Of a DNA stretch of 46,904 bases, positions 24,528 to 32,121 are shown in pieces (positions within the stretch are counted from its first letter, which is position 1; each line of letters starts with the position of its first letter). The stretch spans positions 1-46,904 of the forward strand of contig NZ_BDBV01000110.1 in the NCBI RefSeq assembly GCF_001613165.1. The letters run 5' to 3'. The DNA comes from Nocardia mexicana NBRC 108244 (lineage in GTDB: Bacteria > Actinomycetota > Actinomycetes > Mycobacteriales > Mycobacteriaceae). The translations under genes and the position numbers were made by a program. Below the pieces are notes generated by a model, which saw only the letters and a list, made by a program, of their open reading frames with translations, ran no database searches and had not been told where the DNA came from.

Positions 24528-26003
24528 TCAGCTGGTGACCAGCTCGGGTTCGGTGCTCCCGATCTCGTCGTCGGACTCGCCCGACTCGTCCGGCGCGCTG
24601 GACCGGTTCGGCAGCAGCACCGCCATCACGATCACGATCAGCGCCAGGGCCGCCGAGACGGCGAAGGCCAGCTTCATGCCGTCCAGGTGTGCGGTGATGG
24701 GTTCGACGCCGTCCGCGATCAGCGCCTCGCCGCGGGCGGACATCACGGTCACCACCAGGGCGCTGCCGAAGGCCGCCGCGACCTGCTGCAGCGTGCCCAG
24801 CATCGAGCTGCCGTGCGAGTACAGGTGCATCGGCAGTGCGCCCAGACCCAGGGTGAACACCGGGGTGAAGGCCGCGGCCAGCGACACCATCAGCAGGATG
24901 TGCAGGCCGAGCAGCTGCCAGTACGGCATGGTCAGCGAGATCTGGGTGAATCCGGCCAGCGCGGCCGCGATGCCGATCGAACCGGGAATCACCAGCACCC
25001 GCCCGCCGAACCGGTCGAACAGGCGCCCGATGGTCGGGCCGAGCAGGCCCATGGCCAGTCCGCCGGGCATGACCAGCAGTCCGGTCTGCAGCGGGCTCAG
25101 GCCGCGCAGGTTCTGCAGGTACAGCGGCAGCAGCAGCATCGAACCGAGCATCGCCAGGAAGGCGACCGCCATCAGGACCAGCGCCTTGGTGTAGGTGCCG
25201 GACAGCAGGGTGCGCAGGTCCAGCAGCGGGGTCCCGTTGCGCTGCAGCCGAATCTGACGGAAGGCGAAGATGCCGATCAGGGCCAGTCCGGCGGCGACGA
25301 TCAGGGCCGGAGTGGCGACGTTGCCGGTCTCGAACCGGCTGAGCCCGTACACCAGGCCGCCGAAACCGAGGGCCGCGAACGCCACGCTGGACCAGTCGAT
25401 CGTGCCGGACTCCGGCTCGCCGACGTTCTCCAGATGCCGCAGGCCGAACCAGGTGACCCCGGCGGCGATCGGCAGCACCAGCACGAACAGCCAACGCCAC
25501 GAACCGATCTGCAGCACCAGGCCGGAGATGACCGGGCCCATGGCCGGGGCCACCGAGATGGCGAGGGTGACGTTGCCCATGACGCGGCCGCGATCGTGCT
25601 CGGGGACCACGGTCATCAGGGTCGTCATCAACAGCGGCATCATCACCGCGGTGCCACCGGCCTGGATGACCCGGCCGATCAGCAGCACCGCGAACGACGG
25701 GGCCACCGCCGACAGCGCGGTACCGGCGAGGAAGACGCCCATCGCGATGGCGTAGGCCCGGCGGGTCGTGACCCGCTGCAGGAACCACCCCGTGACCGGG
25801 ATGACGGCCGCCATGGTGAGCATGAACGCGGTGGACACCCACTGCGCCGCCCGCTCGGTGACATCGAGGTCGGACATGAGGCGCGGGATCGCGTTGATCA
25901 TGATGGTCTCGTTGAGAATCACCACGAAGGTTGCGAGGACCAGCAGCCGGATGACTGTCGGTGTCCGCCGCCCGGTCGAGCGATCGGATATTTCGGCGGG
26001 CAT
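24528..26003 (-). CDS. DHA2 family (14-TM) MFS multidrug efflux transporter
   Basis: Drug/proton antiporter of 491 aa. The DHA2 pattern is seen: ILNETIMINAIPRLMSDL in helix 1, QWVSTAFMLTMAAVIPVTGWFLQR in helix 2 and loop, GRVIQAGGTAVMMPLLMTT in helix 4, and motif C-like VAPAMGPVISGLVLQ in helix 5. Fourteen helices are expected, with an acidic C-terminal tail (PDESGESDDE). It is closest in pattern to LmrB/MdeA pumps. ATG 26003 has GGAGGT 6 bases upstream. A possible small gene and a MerR-type promoter lie upstream on the same strand. Confidence 0.88.
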   Translation of the reverse strand: MPAEISDRSTGRRTPTVIRLLVLATFVVILNETIMINAIPRLMSDLDVTERAAQWVSTAFMLTMAAVIPVTGWFLQRVTTRRAYAIAMGVFLAGTALSAVAPSFAVLLIGRVIQAGGTAVMMPLLMTTLMTVVPEHDRGRVMGNVTLAISVAPAMGPVISGLVLQIGSWRWLFVLVLPIAAGVTWFGLRHLENVGEPESGTIDWSSVAFAALGFGGLVYGLSRFETGNVATPALIVAAGLALIGIFAFRQIRLQRNGTPLLDLRTLLSGTYTKALVLMAVAFLAMLGSMLLLPLYLQNLRGLSPLQTGLLVMPGGLAMGLLGPTIGRLFDRFGGRVLVIPGSIGIAAALAGFTQISLTMPYWQLLGLHILLMVSLAAAFTPVFTLGLGALPMHLYSHGSSMLGTLQQVAAAFGSALVVTVMSARGEALIADGVEPITAHLDGMKLAFAVSAALALIVIVMAVLLPNRSSAPDESGESDDEIGSTEPELVTS

Positions 26004-26059
26004 GGGGTACCTCCGGGGTAATTCTTCGAGCAAGGGACGACGTGTGGGCCTGGGACGGA

Positions 26060-26308
26060 TCATCGACGGTGATGACCGGGCCACACGTGATCAGACGGAG
26101 CCGATTCGCTCAACTCATCGGTTGCGCGCCAGTATTCCCGGTGACGCCGGGCCGGGTCACTCGATTTTTCGCACCCGCCCGTCTCGATGATCATCGAAAC
26201 GACCTGATCGGCGGCGGGTACCGAATGCCGGAAGGCCGCGGCGTGACGCTGGTCACGGCCGATGGATCGGCCGCCCGGCCGGTGGCCGGTCTCGCTGGCG
26301 AAGGTCAT
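26060..26308 (-). CDS. Possible small protein of unknown function upstream of the DHA2 pump
   Basis: Open frame of 82 aa beginning MTFASETGHRPGG with GGGAGC 7 bases before the ATG. It sits 41 bases downstream of the MerR-type promoter and 56 bp before the pump, on the same strand. The N-terminal half has strong third-position GC, the C-terminal half less. No domain, membrane segment or signal is recognised. It may be a real leader gene of a small operon or simply part of a long pump leader. Confidence 0.3.
   Translation of the reverse strand: MTFASETGHRPGGRSIGRDQRHAAAFRHSVPAADQVVSMIIETGGCEKSSDPARRHREYWRATDELSESAPSDHVWPGHHRR
26181..26200. promoter_or_regulatory. Palindrome upstream of the DHA2 pump
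   Basis: A perfect 14-bp core, TCGATGATCATCGA (26184-26197), extends to 20 bp with one mismatched pair. It lies about 180 bp upstream of the pump start, inside the possible small gene. Operator role is unproven. Confidence 0.35.
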
Positions 26309-26348
26309 CGCAGGGCTCCCGTAGTCGCGTTTCCGTCTGCTGTCGACC

Positions 26349-26379
26349 AGCATCGGACATCAACTATGGTTCAGGTCAA
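26349..26379 (-). promoter_or_regulatory. MerR-type promoter with 19-bp spacer and embedded dyad
   Basis: Reading the minus strand, TTGACC (26379-26374) and GATGCT (26354-26349) are 19 bases apart. That overlong spacer is the hallmark of MerR-family activated promoters. An imperfect dyad (7 of 9 pairs), GACCTGAAC-CATA-GTTGATGTC at 26356-26377, fills the spacer where a MerR dimer would bind. It points towards the pump at 24528-26003. No merR-like gene is in the window. Confidence 0.5.
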
Positions 26380-26391
26380 GAGGTGCCGGGG

Positions 26392-27162
26392 TCACTGCTG
26401 GGACTGCTGCAGCAACGTCTCGGCCCGCCCGCGCAGCTCTTCGCTCGCCCGTCCCGCATTTCCCGCATCGAACGGCGGCTGCGGGTCGTATTCGATCCCG
26501 AGCTGGATCGCGCGGGCGGTGTCGTCGTCGGTGAGCAGGGCAGCCAGGTACAGGGCCATGTCGATCCCGGCGGACACCCCGGCGGCGGTGACGTACTTCC
26601 CCGACCGCACATAGCGCTGCGGCAGGTAGGTCACGCCGTAGGTGGACTGGAGATAGGGCCCGGCCGCCCAGTAGGTGGTGGCTTGCCGCCCGCTCAGCAG
26701 CCCCGCGGCGGCCAGGATCACCGCGCCCGTGCAGACCGAGGTGGTCCAGGCGGTCGTCCGATCGATGTCCCGGATCCATTGCAGCAGGGCGGGGTTCTGG
26801 GTCGAGGCCACTGTTCCGCGGTTGCCCGCGCCGGGAATCAGCAGGACGTCGAGGCTGTCGACCTCGGCCAGAGCCTGCTCGGCGACGACCGCGACATCGC
26901 CGGTGTCGGTACGCACCGGCCCCGGCTGCTCGGCGAGCATCGTCACCCGCGCGCCGGGCACCCGGGACAGCACCTCGGCCGGGCCGGTCGGATCGAGCAG
27001 GCTGAATCCGTCGTACAGCACGATGCCGATGCGGGGCCCGGCGCCGTCCGGGCGGGCCCGAGCGGGAGCCGCCGAGGCACCGGCGAGTCCGGAGGCAACG
27101 AGTGCGGCCGTGCCGCCCAGGACATTTCGACGCGTGGTGGTGGGGGAGGAGGAGATGGTCAC
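26392..27162 (-). CDS. DJ-1/PfpI superfamily protein, isonitrile hydratase-like, Tat-exported
   Basis: Protein of 256 aa. It opens with a twin-arginine signal (TTRRNVLGGTAALVASG, cleavage near residue 35), then a DJ-1/PfpI domain at about 43-225. The nucleophile elbow SVCTGA and the WAAGPYLQ/VTAAGVSAGIDMAL segments match isonitrile hydratases and GlxA sensor domains. Hydration of isonitriles to N-formamides is therefore possible, but an exported form is uncommon. The ATG overlaps the stop of the GlxA regulator gene (ATGA), so the two are co-expressed and share the same fold in one domain. Confidence 0.75.
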   Translation of the reverse strand: MTISSSPTTTRRNVLGGTAALVASGLAGASAAPARARPDGAGPRIGIVLYDGFSLLDPTGPAEVLSRVPGARVTMLAEQPGPVRTDTGDVAVVAEQALAEVDSLDVLLIPGAGNRGTVASTQNPALLQWIRDIDRTTAWTTSVCTGAVILAAAGLLSGRQATTYWAAGPYLQSTYGVTYLPQRYVRSGKYVTAAGVSAGIDMALYLAALLTDDDTARAIQLGIEYDPQPPFDAGNAGRASEELRGRAETLLQQSQQ

Positions 27163-28160
27163 GCTGCCGAAGTGTCGCCGCCCGCGCCCGGCCGATCGGG
27201 TGCCATGTCCGTGATCTTGCGCATCGTGTCGCCGTTCATGCCGTATCGGTCGAGCAGCGCGGCCCGCAACGTCTGCGCCGAACCGAAGCCGCAGCGCCGC
27301 GCGATCGCCGCCATGGGCAATTCGGTGGACCGGATCAGCTGCGCCGCCGACTCGGCCCGCAGCCGGCGGACGGCGCGGGCCGGGGTGTGGCCGGTGTGGG
27401 TGGTGAACAGACGACTCAGATGACGGGTGCTGACCCCGGCGCGCCGAGCCAGTGCACCCGGCGTCAGATCCTCCGCGAGATGGCTTGCGGCATAGCGCAT
27501 CAGGTCGTGGACGAGTCGGTCTTCCGGTGCCGGTGCGGAAAGAAACATGCTGATCTGCGCCTGATCCGCGGGACGGTGCAGGTAGGTGACCAGGATGCGA
27601 GCCACCGTCCGCGCGGGCGACGATCCGTGGTCGTCCGCTATCAGCGACAGGGTCAGGTCCAGGGCGCTGGTGACACCCGCGGAGGTGTAGATGTTGCCGT
27701 CACGGATGTACAGCGGCGCGGTGTCGACCGCGACGGTCGGGAAGCGGGCCGCGAGTTGGTCCCCGTAGCCCCAGTGCGTGGTGACCCGGCGGTGCTCCAG
27801 CAGCCCGGCGGCCGCCAGCAGATAGGTGCCGGTACAGATCGAGGCGATGCGCCGACTGGACCGGGCGAGGCGGCGAATCTGGTCGAGCAGGTGTGGATTC
27901 GCCGCCGCCTGTTCGGTTCCGGCGCCGCCGACGACCATGACGGTGTCGATCGGTCCGCGCACCTCCTCGAGGTGCCCGCTGTCCAGGGTGATCCCGGCCG
28001 AGGTGCGGACCGCGTGCCCGCCGACCGAGACGACCTCGACCCGGTAGGGCGGTCGCGCTCCGATGCGGTTCGCCATATCGAATGCTCCGCTGGGGCAGGC
28101 GATATCGAGGATCTGCGCGTCGTTGTAGGCGACGATGAGCACACGCCGGGCCGACTCCAT
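27159..28160 (-). CDS. GlxA-family transcriptional regulator (DJ-1/PfpI plus AraC HTH)
   Basis: Regulator of 333 aa. Residues about 5-190 form a DJ-1/PfpI-like ligand domain (VLIVAYNDAQILDIACPSGAFDMANR, ASICTGTYLLAAAGLL with the Cys kept). Residues about 215-315 hold two AraC helix-turn-helix units (LARRAGVSTRHLSRLFTTHTG; IARRCGFGSAQTLRAALLDRYG). It is likely to sense a small metabolite and activate its own operon. Two bases separate its start from the upstream methyltransferase stop, and its end overlaps the hydratase-like gene. Confidence 0.85.
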   Translation of the reverse strand: MESARRVLIVAYNDAQILDIACPSGAFDMANRIGARPPYRVEVVSVGGHAVRTSAGITLDSGHLEEVRGPIDTVMVVGGAGTEQAAANPHLLDQIRRLARSSRRIASICTGTYLLAAAGLLEHRRVTTHWGYGDQLAARFPTVAVDTAPLYIRDGNIYTSAGVTSALDLTLSLIADDHGSSPARTVARILVTYLHRPADQAQISMFLSAPAPEDRLVHDLMRYAASHLAEDLTPGALARRAGVSTRHLSRLFTTHTGHTPARAVRRLRAESAAQLIRSTELPMAAIARRCGFGSAQTLRAALLDRYGMNGDTMRKITDMAPDRPGAGGDTSAA

Positions 28161-28162
28161 GC

Positions 28163-28960
28163 TCAGGGCTTGCGTGCCACCCCGCCGTATGCGGCGATAT
28201 CGCGCAGCCCGGCCACCTCCAGCTCCGACCGGCGCCAGTGGGTGATCTTCCCGAAGCCCGGTTCGAGCATCTCGAAGCCCTCGAAGACCGCGCGCAGCTG
28301 ATCCTGTGTGCGGGTGTAGTACGGCACGCCGCCGGATTTGGCGTATTCCTCGCACATCTTCGTGTAGGTGGGGCTGTCCACGGTGCCGTCCCAGTACACC
28401 AGGTAGCTGCCGGACGGGACCGCGTCCATGACGGTGCGGACGATCCGGAGCAGATCCTCGTAGGTGCGGGCGTGCCCGAGCACCCCCATGAACATCACGC
28501 CGATCGGCTGGGTGAAGTTCAGGATGTTGGCGGCGTCGGCGATGATCTGCTCGGGCTCGTGGAAATCGGCCTCGATGTAGGTGGTGACGCCCTCGTGGGT
28601 GGTGCTGGTCAGCAGGGCCCGCGCATGGGTCAGCACCAGCGGATCGTTGTCGACGTAGACGATTCGAGCGTCGGGGACCAGACCCTGCGCCACCTGATGG
28701 GTGTTCTGCATGGTCGGCAGGCCGGTGCCGATATCGAGGAACTGTCGAATTCCGGCCTCGCCGGCCAGGTGACTGACCGCGCGGATCAGGAATCGGCGGC
28801 TCTCGGTGGCCATCGTCCCGATATCGGGATCGATCTGCATACTGGCGTCGCCGACCTCGCGGTCGATATCGTAGTTGTCCTTGCCGCCCATCCAGTAGTT
28901 CCAAATCCGGGCGGAGTGAGGGATGTCGGTGCGGATCTCCGTGTTGTGCCCTGTCGGCAT
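28163..28960 (-). CDS. SAM-dependent methyltransferase, DUF574 (Methyltransf_19) family
   Basis: Predicted methyltransferase, 265 aa. Hallmarks of the actinobacteria-specific DUF574 family: PHSARIWNYWMGGKDNYDIDR at the start, SAM-binding FLDIGTGLPTMQNTHQVAQ, VYVDNDPLVLTHARALL after strand 2, and ADFHEPEQII. Substrate unknown for the family. GAGGAG lies about 12 bases before the ATG at 28960. First gene of an operon with GlxA regulator and hydratase-like gene; divergent from an XRE/DUF5753 regulator, a pairing common in Nocardia and Streptomyces. Confidence 0.88.
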   Translation of the reverse strand: MPTGHNTEIRTDIPHSARIWNYWMGGKDNYDIDREVGDASMQIDPDIGTMATESRRFLIRAVSHLAGEAGIRQFLDIGTGLPTMQNTHQVAQGLVPDARIVYVDNDPLVLTHARALLTSTTHEGVTTYIEADFHEPEQIIADAANILNFTQPIGVMFMGVLGHARTYEDLLRIVRTVMDAVPSGSYLVYWDGTVDSPTYTKMCEEYAKSGGVPYYTRTQDQLRAVFEGFEMLEPGFGKITHWRRSELEVAGLRDIAAYGGVARKP

Positions 28961-28993
28961 TGTGGGTCGGCTCCTCGTCGAGGTCCCGAGGTG

Positions 28994-29016
28994 GTGCCTC
29001 CGGCCTGCGGAGGCAC
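28994..29016. promoter_or_regulatory. Inverted repeat in leader of methyltransferase operon
   Basis: Perfect 9-bp arms GTGCCTCCG and CGGAGGCAC enclose GCCTG, 34-56 bp upstream of the methyltransferase ATG. It could be an RNA hairpin in the leader or an operator for GlxA or XRE proteins nearby. Confidence 0.4.
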
Positions 29017-29223
29017 GAACGGGTGATTGTCTGATCTGCCCAGTGACAGTACAAGATTGGGGAGTAGCCGACAGCCGGATCGCGCCTGTAGCCCGAGATT
29101 TCCTGCACCCGAGAACATACTGGTCAGCAGCGAACGCGCGAGTATGATAGTCCTTCGACGCGGTGTAGTCCGTGGGTTTGCGGAACACCCCGCAGGTGAT
29201 CGTCGAGCATCGGAGCAGAACTC

Positions 29224-30117
29224 ATGATCGCAGATTCCGTCCCGTTCCGGATCGGCAGCGTGGATTCGCTTGTCGCGGAACGTGGTCCGACGGCGCTGCG
29301 CATCGCCGTCGGCGGCCAGCTGCGCAAGTTGCGCGAGCAGTGCGAGATCACCCGCGAGGCCGCCGGTGAACACATTCGCGGTTCGCACGCGAAGATCAGC
29401 CGTCTGGAACTGGGCCGGACCGGATTCAAGGAACGCGACATCCGGGATCTGCTGACGCTGTACAAGGTCACCGATCCCGAGGAGCGCGAGGCGTTCCTGG
29501 AGCTCGTGCGCAAGGCCAACCAGCCCGGCTGGTGGCACCGCTACAGCGATCTGCTGCCGCAGTGGTTCGAGACCTTCATCGGTCTGGAACACGCCTCGCA
29601 TTCGATCAGAACCTTTGAGGCGCAACTGGTTCCGGGGCTGCTGCAGACCGAGGACTACACCCGGGCCATCGTGTCGCTGGGCCACGAGGAGGCCGAGGCC
29701 GCCCGCCGGGTGGAGCTACGCCGGCGTCGGCAGGAGATCCTGAACCGCGAGGGCGGCCCGACCCTGTGGGCCGTGCTGGACGAGACCGTGCTGCACCGCC
29801 CGATCGGCGGAAACGACGTGCTGCGTGGGCAACTCGAGCACCTGGTCGAGATGTCCGACCGGCTGAACGTGACGATCCAGGTGCTGCCCTACGCGGCGGG
29901 CGGGCATGCGGCGGCCGGAAGTTCGTTCACGATGCTGCGCTTCGCCGAGCCCGAACTGCCCGATATCGTCTACATCGAGCAGCTGACCAGCGCGCTCTAT
30001 CTGGACCGCCTGCAGGATCTGGAGCTCTACCGCCGGGTGATGGACCGCCTCAGCGTGCAGGCGGAGCCGCCGGACCGCTCCCGCAAGATGCTGGTGGCCG
30101 CGGCCGAATCGCTGTGA
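29224..30117 (+). CDS. XRE-family helix-turn-helix regulator with DUF5753 domain
   Basis: DNA-binding protein of 297 aa. The HTH_31-type XRE domain is at about 25-90 (LRIAVGGQLRKLREQCEITREAAGEHIRGSHAKISRLELG, seen in pieces). The DUF5753 domain spans about 105-290 (FIGLEHASHSIRTFEAQLVPGLLQTEDY; VLDETVLHRPIGG; ITIQVLPY-like core; RLQDLELYRRVMDRL). Family members include regulators of development and secondary metabolism and often partner with DUF397 proteins, absent here. GGAGC lies 8 bases before the ATG. Confidence 0.9.
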   Translation: MIADSVPFRIGSVDSLVAERGPTALRIAVGGQLRKLREQCEITREAAGEHIRGSHAKISRLELGRTGFKERDIRDLLTLYKVTDPEEREAFLELVRKANQPGWWHRYSDLLPQWFETFIGLEHASHSIRTFEAQLVPGLLQTEDYTRAIVSLGHEEAEAARRVELRRRRQEILNREGGPTLWAVLDETVLHRPIGGNDVLRGQLEHLVEMSDRLNVTIQVLPYAAGGHAAAGSSFTMLRFAEPELPDIVYIEQLTSALYLDRLQDLELYRRVMDRLSVQAEPPDRSRKMLVAAAESL

Positions 30118-30136
30118 CGGCGTAGGAGATCCGCTG

Positions 30137-30484
30137 CTACGCGGTGGCCTCGCGTTGTTTGCGCAGCTTCGCCGGGGCCGACAGCCACCACGCGGCGTCG
30201 ATCAGTTCGCGCAGCTGCTCCGGCGCCACCCGGTCCAGGTCTATGAGGATGTACGGGTAGCCGTCATAGTGCGGCGTGGTGTAGAAGGCCGGATCGCCGG
30301 AGGCCAGCAGGGCCTGCTTCTCCTCCATCTCGCAACGCAGCACCAGCCCGCCCTCGGCCTCCGACCGCAGGCGCGCGAAGCCCTTGCCCCCGACCTTCAG
30401 CGCGGGACTGCGCCACCAGGTCGACTCCGTCACGGCCGGTAGCTCGGTCGCGATCGTCACCACCTCTTGCCATGTCAGGGTCAT
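30137..30484 (-). CDS. MmcQ/YjbR family DNA-binding-fold protein
   Basis: Cytosolic protein of 115 aa. It shows the YjbR pattern: an early helix with VVTIATELPAVTESTWWRSPALKVGGKGFARL, ALLASGDPAFYTTPHYDGYPYILIDLDRV in the middle, and a C-terminal ELIDAAWWLSAPAKLRKQ helix. The fold is called double-wing DNA-binding, but the function is not established. It converges with the XRE gene. Confidence 0.85.
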   Translation of the reverse strand: MTLTWQEVVTIATELPAVTESTWWRSPALKVGGKGFARLRSEAEGGLVLRCEMEEKQALLASGDPAFYTTPHYDGYPYILIDLDRVAPEQLRELIDAAWWLSAPAKLRKQREATA

Positions 30485-30557
30485 GGGGACAGTGTGCTCT
30501 CCGGTGCGCCGCCCGGCTTGGACGAATGGGAAGTGTCGGCCCATGACGGGGGACGGC

Positions 30558-31496
30558 TCACCGATAGCGCTCGACCAGCTCGGAACCCAGGCGCCCCAAC
30601 TCGTCACGCACCGAGGGCGGTTCGACCACATCGACGGCGCTGCCCCAGCCAGCCAGCTGCTGAGCGACCATCAGCGGTGTCGGTGCGGTGATGCGCACCT
30701 GGACGCGGCCGTCGCCGATCGGTCCGTCCACCACGCAGTGCCGTCCCTGCTGGTGCTGCAGGATCGGGGCCAGCCGCTCCGAGATCAGGACGGTCGCCGA
30801 GGTGGTCGCCCGATGCTGTTCGACCTCGTCCACCACCTGTTCCCATGCCGCGGACAGCTCGAAATCCGCTGGGCGCTCGAAGGTTTCGCCGATGCCGGTG
30901 GCCTCGACGATGCGGTCGACCCGGAAGGTGCGCTGCCCGCGATCGGTCCCGGCGATCAGGTACCAGAGGGCGTCCTTGTCGACCAGGCCCCACGGATCGA
31001 CGCGCCGTCGCGAACGCTCGCCCGCTCGCTCGTACACCAGCTCGACCCGTTCCCGGCGCACCACCGCCCGCTGCAACCGCTCGACCAGCGGCGGGGCCGC
31101 CGTCCCCTGACCGCCCCAGCCGACCGGGTCGATCACCACCGCGTCGGCCGCCGCCTCCGCCTCGGTGCGAAACGTTTCCGGCAATGCGCGCAACAACTTT
31201 CGCAATGCCGACCGTACGCCGGGCGCGGCCGTGGCGGCGGGACCGAGCAGCAGGAACAGCGCCTGCGCCTCGGGCGCGGTCAGGCCGCTGAGGTTGGTGC
31301 GGGCGCCGCCGACCAGCTCCCAGCCCCCGCCCCGGCCCGGCAGCGAGTACACCGGGATGCCCGCCGTGGACAGCGCCTCCAGGTCGCGCCGCGCCGTCGC
31401 GACCGACACCTCGAGCTCCGCGGCCAGCTCGGCGGCGGTCACCCGGCCACGGTTCTGCATCAGCAACAGGGTCGCCACGAGTCGGTCTGCGCGCAC
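30558..31496 (-). CDS. YafY-type transcriptional regulator with WYL domain
   Basis: Regulator of 312 aa. A DeoR-like HTH opens the protein (RLVATLLLMQNRGRVTAAELAAELEVSVATARRDLEAL). A middle region (GGWELVGGARTNLSGLTAPEAQALFLLLG) leads to the WYL domain at about 140-210 (RERVELVYERAG; VDPWGLVDKDALWYLIAGT) and a C-terminal extension. WYL domains bind nucleic-acid or small ligands. The gene diverges from a VOC protein across 93 bp holding a perfect inverted repeat. GTG 31496 lacks a clear ribosome site. Confidence 0.88.
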   Translation of the reverse strand: MRADRLVATLLLMQNRGRVTAAELAAELEVSVATARRDLEALSTAGIPVYSLPGRGGGWELVGGARTNLSGLTAPEAQALFLLLGPAATAAPGVRSALRKLLRALPETFRTEAEAAADAVVIDPVGWGGQGTAAPPLVERLQRAVVRRERVELVYERAGERSRRRVDPWGLVDKDALWYLIAGTDRGQRTFRVDRIVEATGIGETFERPADFELSAAWEQVVDEVEQHRATTSATVLISERLAPILQHQQGRHCVVDGPIGDGRVQVRITAPTPLMVAQQLAGWGSAVDVVEPPSVRDELGRLGSELVERYR

Positions 31497-31513
31497 AGTT
31501 GAATTCTGCCGGA

Positions 31514-31540
31514 AAAAGTGCTCACTCGATGAGCACTTTT
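31514..31540. promoter_or_regulatory. Perfect 11-bp inverted repeat operator between WYL regulator and VOC gene
   Basis: Arms AAAAGTGCTCA and TGAGCACTTTT surround CTCGA, without mismatch. It lies 18 bp from the regulator start and 50 bp from the VOC start. Position and symmetry make it the probable operator by which the WYL regulator controls itself and the VOC gene. Confidence 0.7.
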
Positions 31541-31589
31541 GCTCCGATGATGGATATCAACACGGGAACAACGAACGGAAGGAACCCCG

Positions 31590-32009
31590 ATGTTGCGAGG
31601 AATGGCCCACGTTGCGTTCTACGCCGACGATCTCGAGGCGGCCGAGCGCTGGTACGCCGAGGTGTTCGGCATCCAGGCCTACTACCACGTCCCCGGGTAC
31701 ACCGAATTCCGCGTGGGCGACTACCAGCACGAATTCGGCATCATCGACCGGAAGTACCAGCCTCCGGGCAACCCCTCGACCCCCGGCGGCGAGGTCCTGC
31801 ACTGGCACGTCGACGACCTGCAGTCCGAATTCGACCGCCTACTGTCCCTGGGCGCCAAGGAATACGAGGCCCCTCGCGAGCACGGCCCCGGTTTCGTCAG
31901 CGCGTCGGTGATCGACCCCTTCGGAAACGTCCTCGGCATCATGTACAACCAGCACTACCTGGACATGTACGCCAAGCTCCACCCGGCCGAGAGCGTGCCG
32001 GGAAAGTAG
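31590..32009 (+). CDS. VOC family (glyoxalase/bleomycin resistance-like) protein
   Basis: Protein of 139 aa with the paired beta-alpha-beta-beta-beta modules of the vicinal oxygen chelate fold: MAHVAFYADDLEAAERWYAEVFG, then GGEVLHWHVDDLQSEFDRLLSLGAKE and ASVIDPFGNVLGIMYN. Likely metal ligands are His7, His72 or His74 and Glu/Asp residues, but the reaction cannot be told. GGAAGGA lies 7 bases before the ATG. Likely controlled by the divergent WYL regulator. Its last codons (VPGK-stop) are copied in a tandem repeat after the gene. Confidence 0.85.
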   Translation: MLRGMAHVAFYADDLEAAERWYAEVFGIQAYYHVPGYTEFRVGDYQHEFGIIDRKYQPPGNPSTPGGEVLHWHVDDLQSEFDRLLSLGAKEYEAPREHGPGFVSASVIDPFGNVLGIMYNQHYLDMYAKLHPAESVPGK

Positions 32010-32070
32010 GAGGAGGCGCGCCGGGAAAATAGGAGGAGGCGTGCCGGGAGTATAGGAGGGCCGCCGGGAC
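31997..32070. repeat. 23-nt tandem repeat copying the VOC gene end
   Basis: Units at 31997-32019 and 32020-32042 match at 21 of 23 bases; a shortened third (32043-32062) and a scrap (32063-32070) follow. Each full unit contains the sequence of the last codons and the TAG stop plus GGAGGAGG. The unit is not a multiple of three. Confidence 0.75.
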
Positions 32071-32084
32071 ACTCGCCATTGGCA

Positions 32085-32098
32085 TACGATCGGTCGTA
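32085..32098. promoter_or_regulatory. Inverted repeat before TetR gene
   Basis: TACGA-TCGG-TCGTA lies 24 bp before the tetR start codon, a normal place for autoregulation by a TetR protein. Confidence 0.4.
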
Positions 32099-32121
32099 CT
32101 GATTGTTCTGGAGGTGGCGTG

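Noticed and set aside
23452..26021. Long overlapping frames on both strands across the DUF2165 and DHA2 pump genes
   Set aside because: Both are low-complexity shadow translations; the pump and DUF2165 frames carry the family motifs and ribosome sites.
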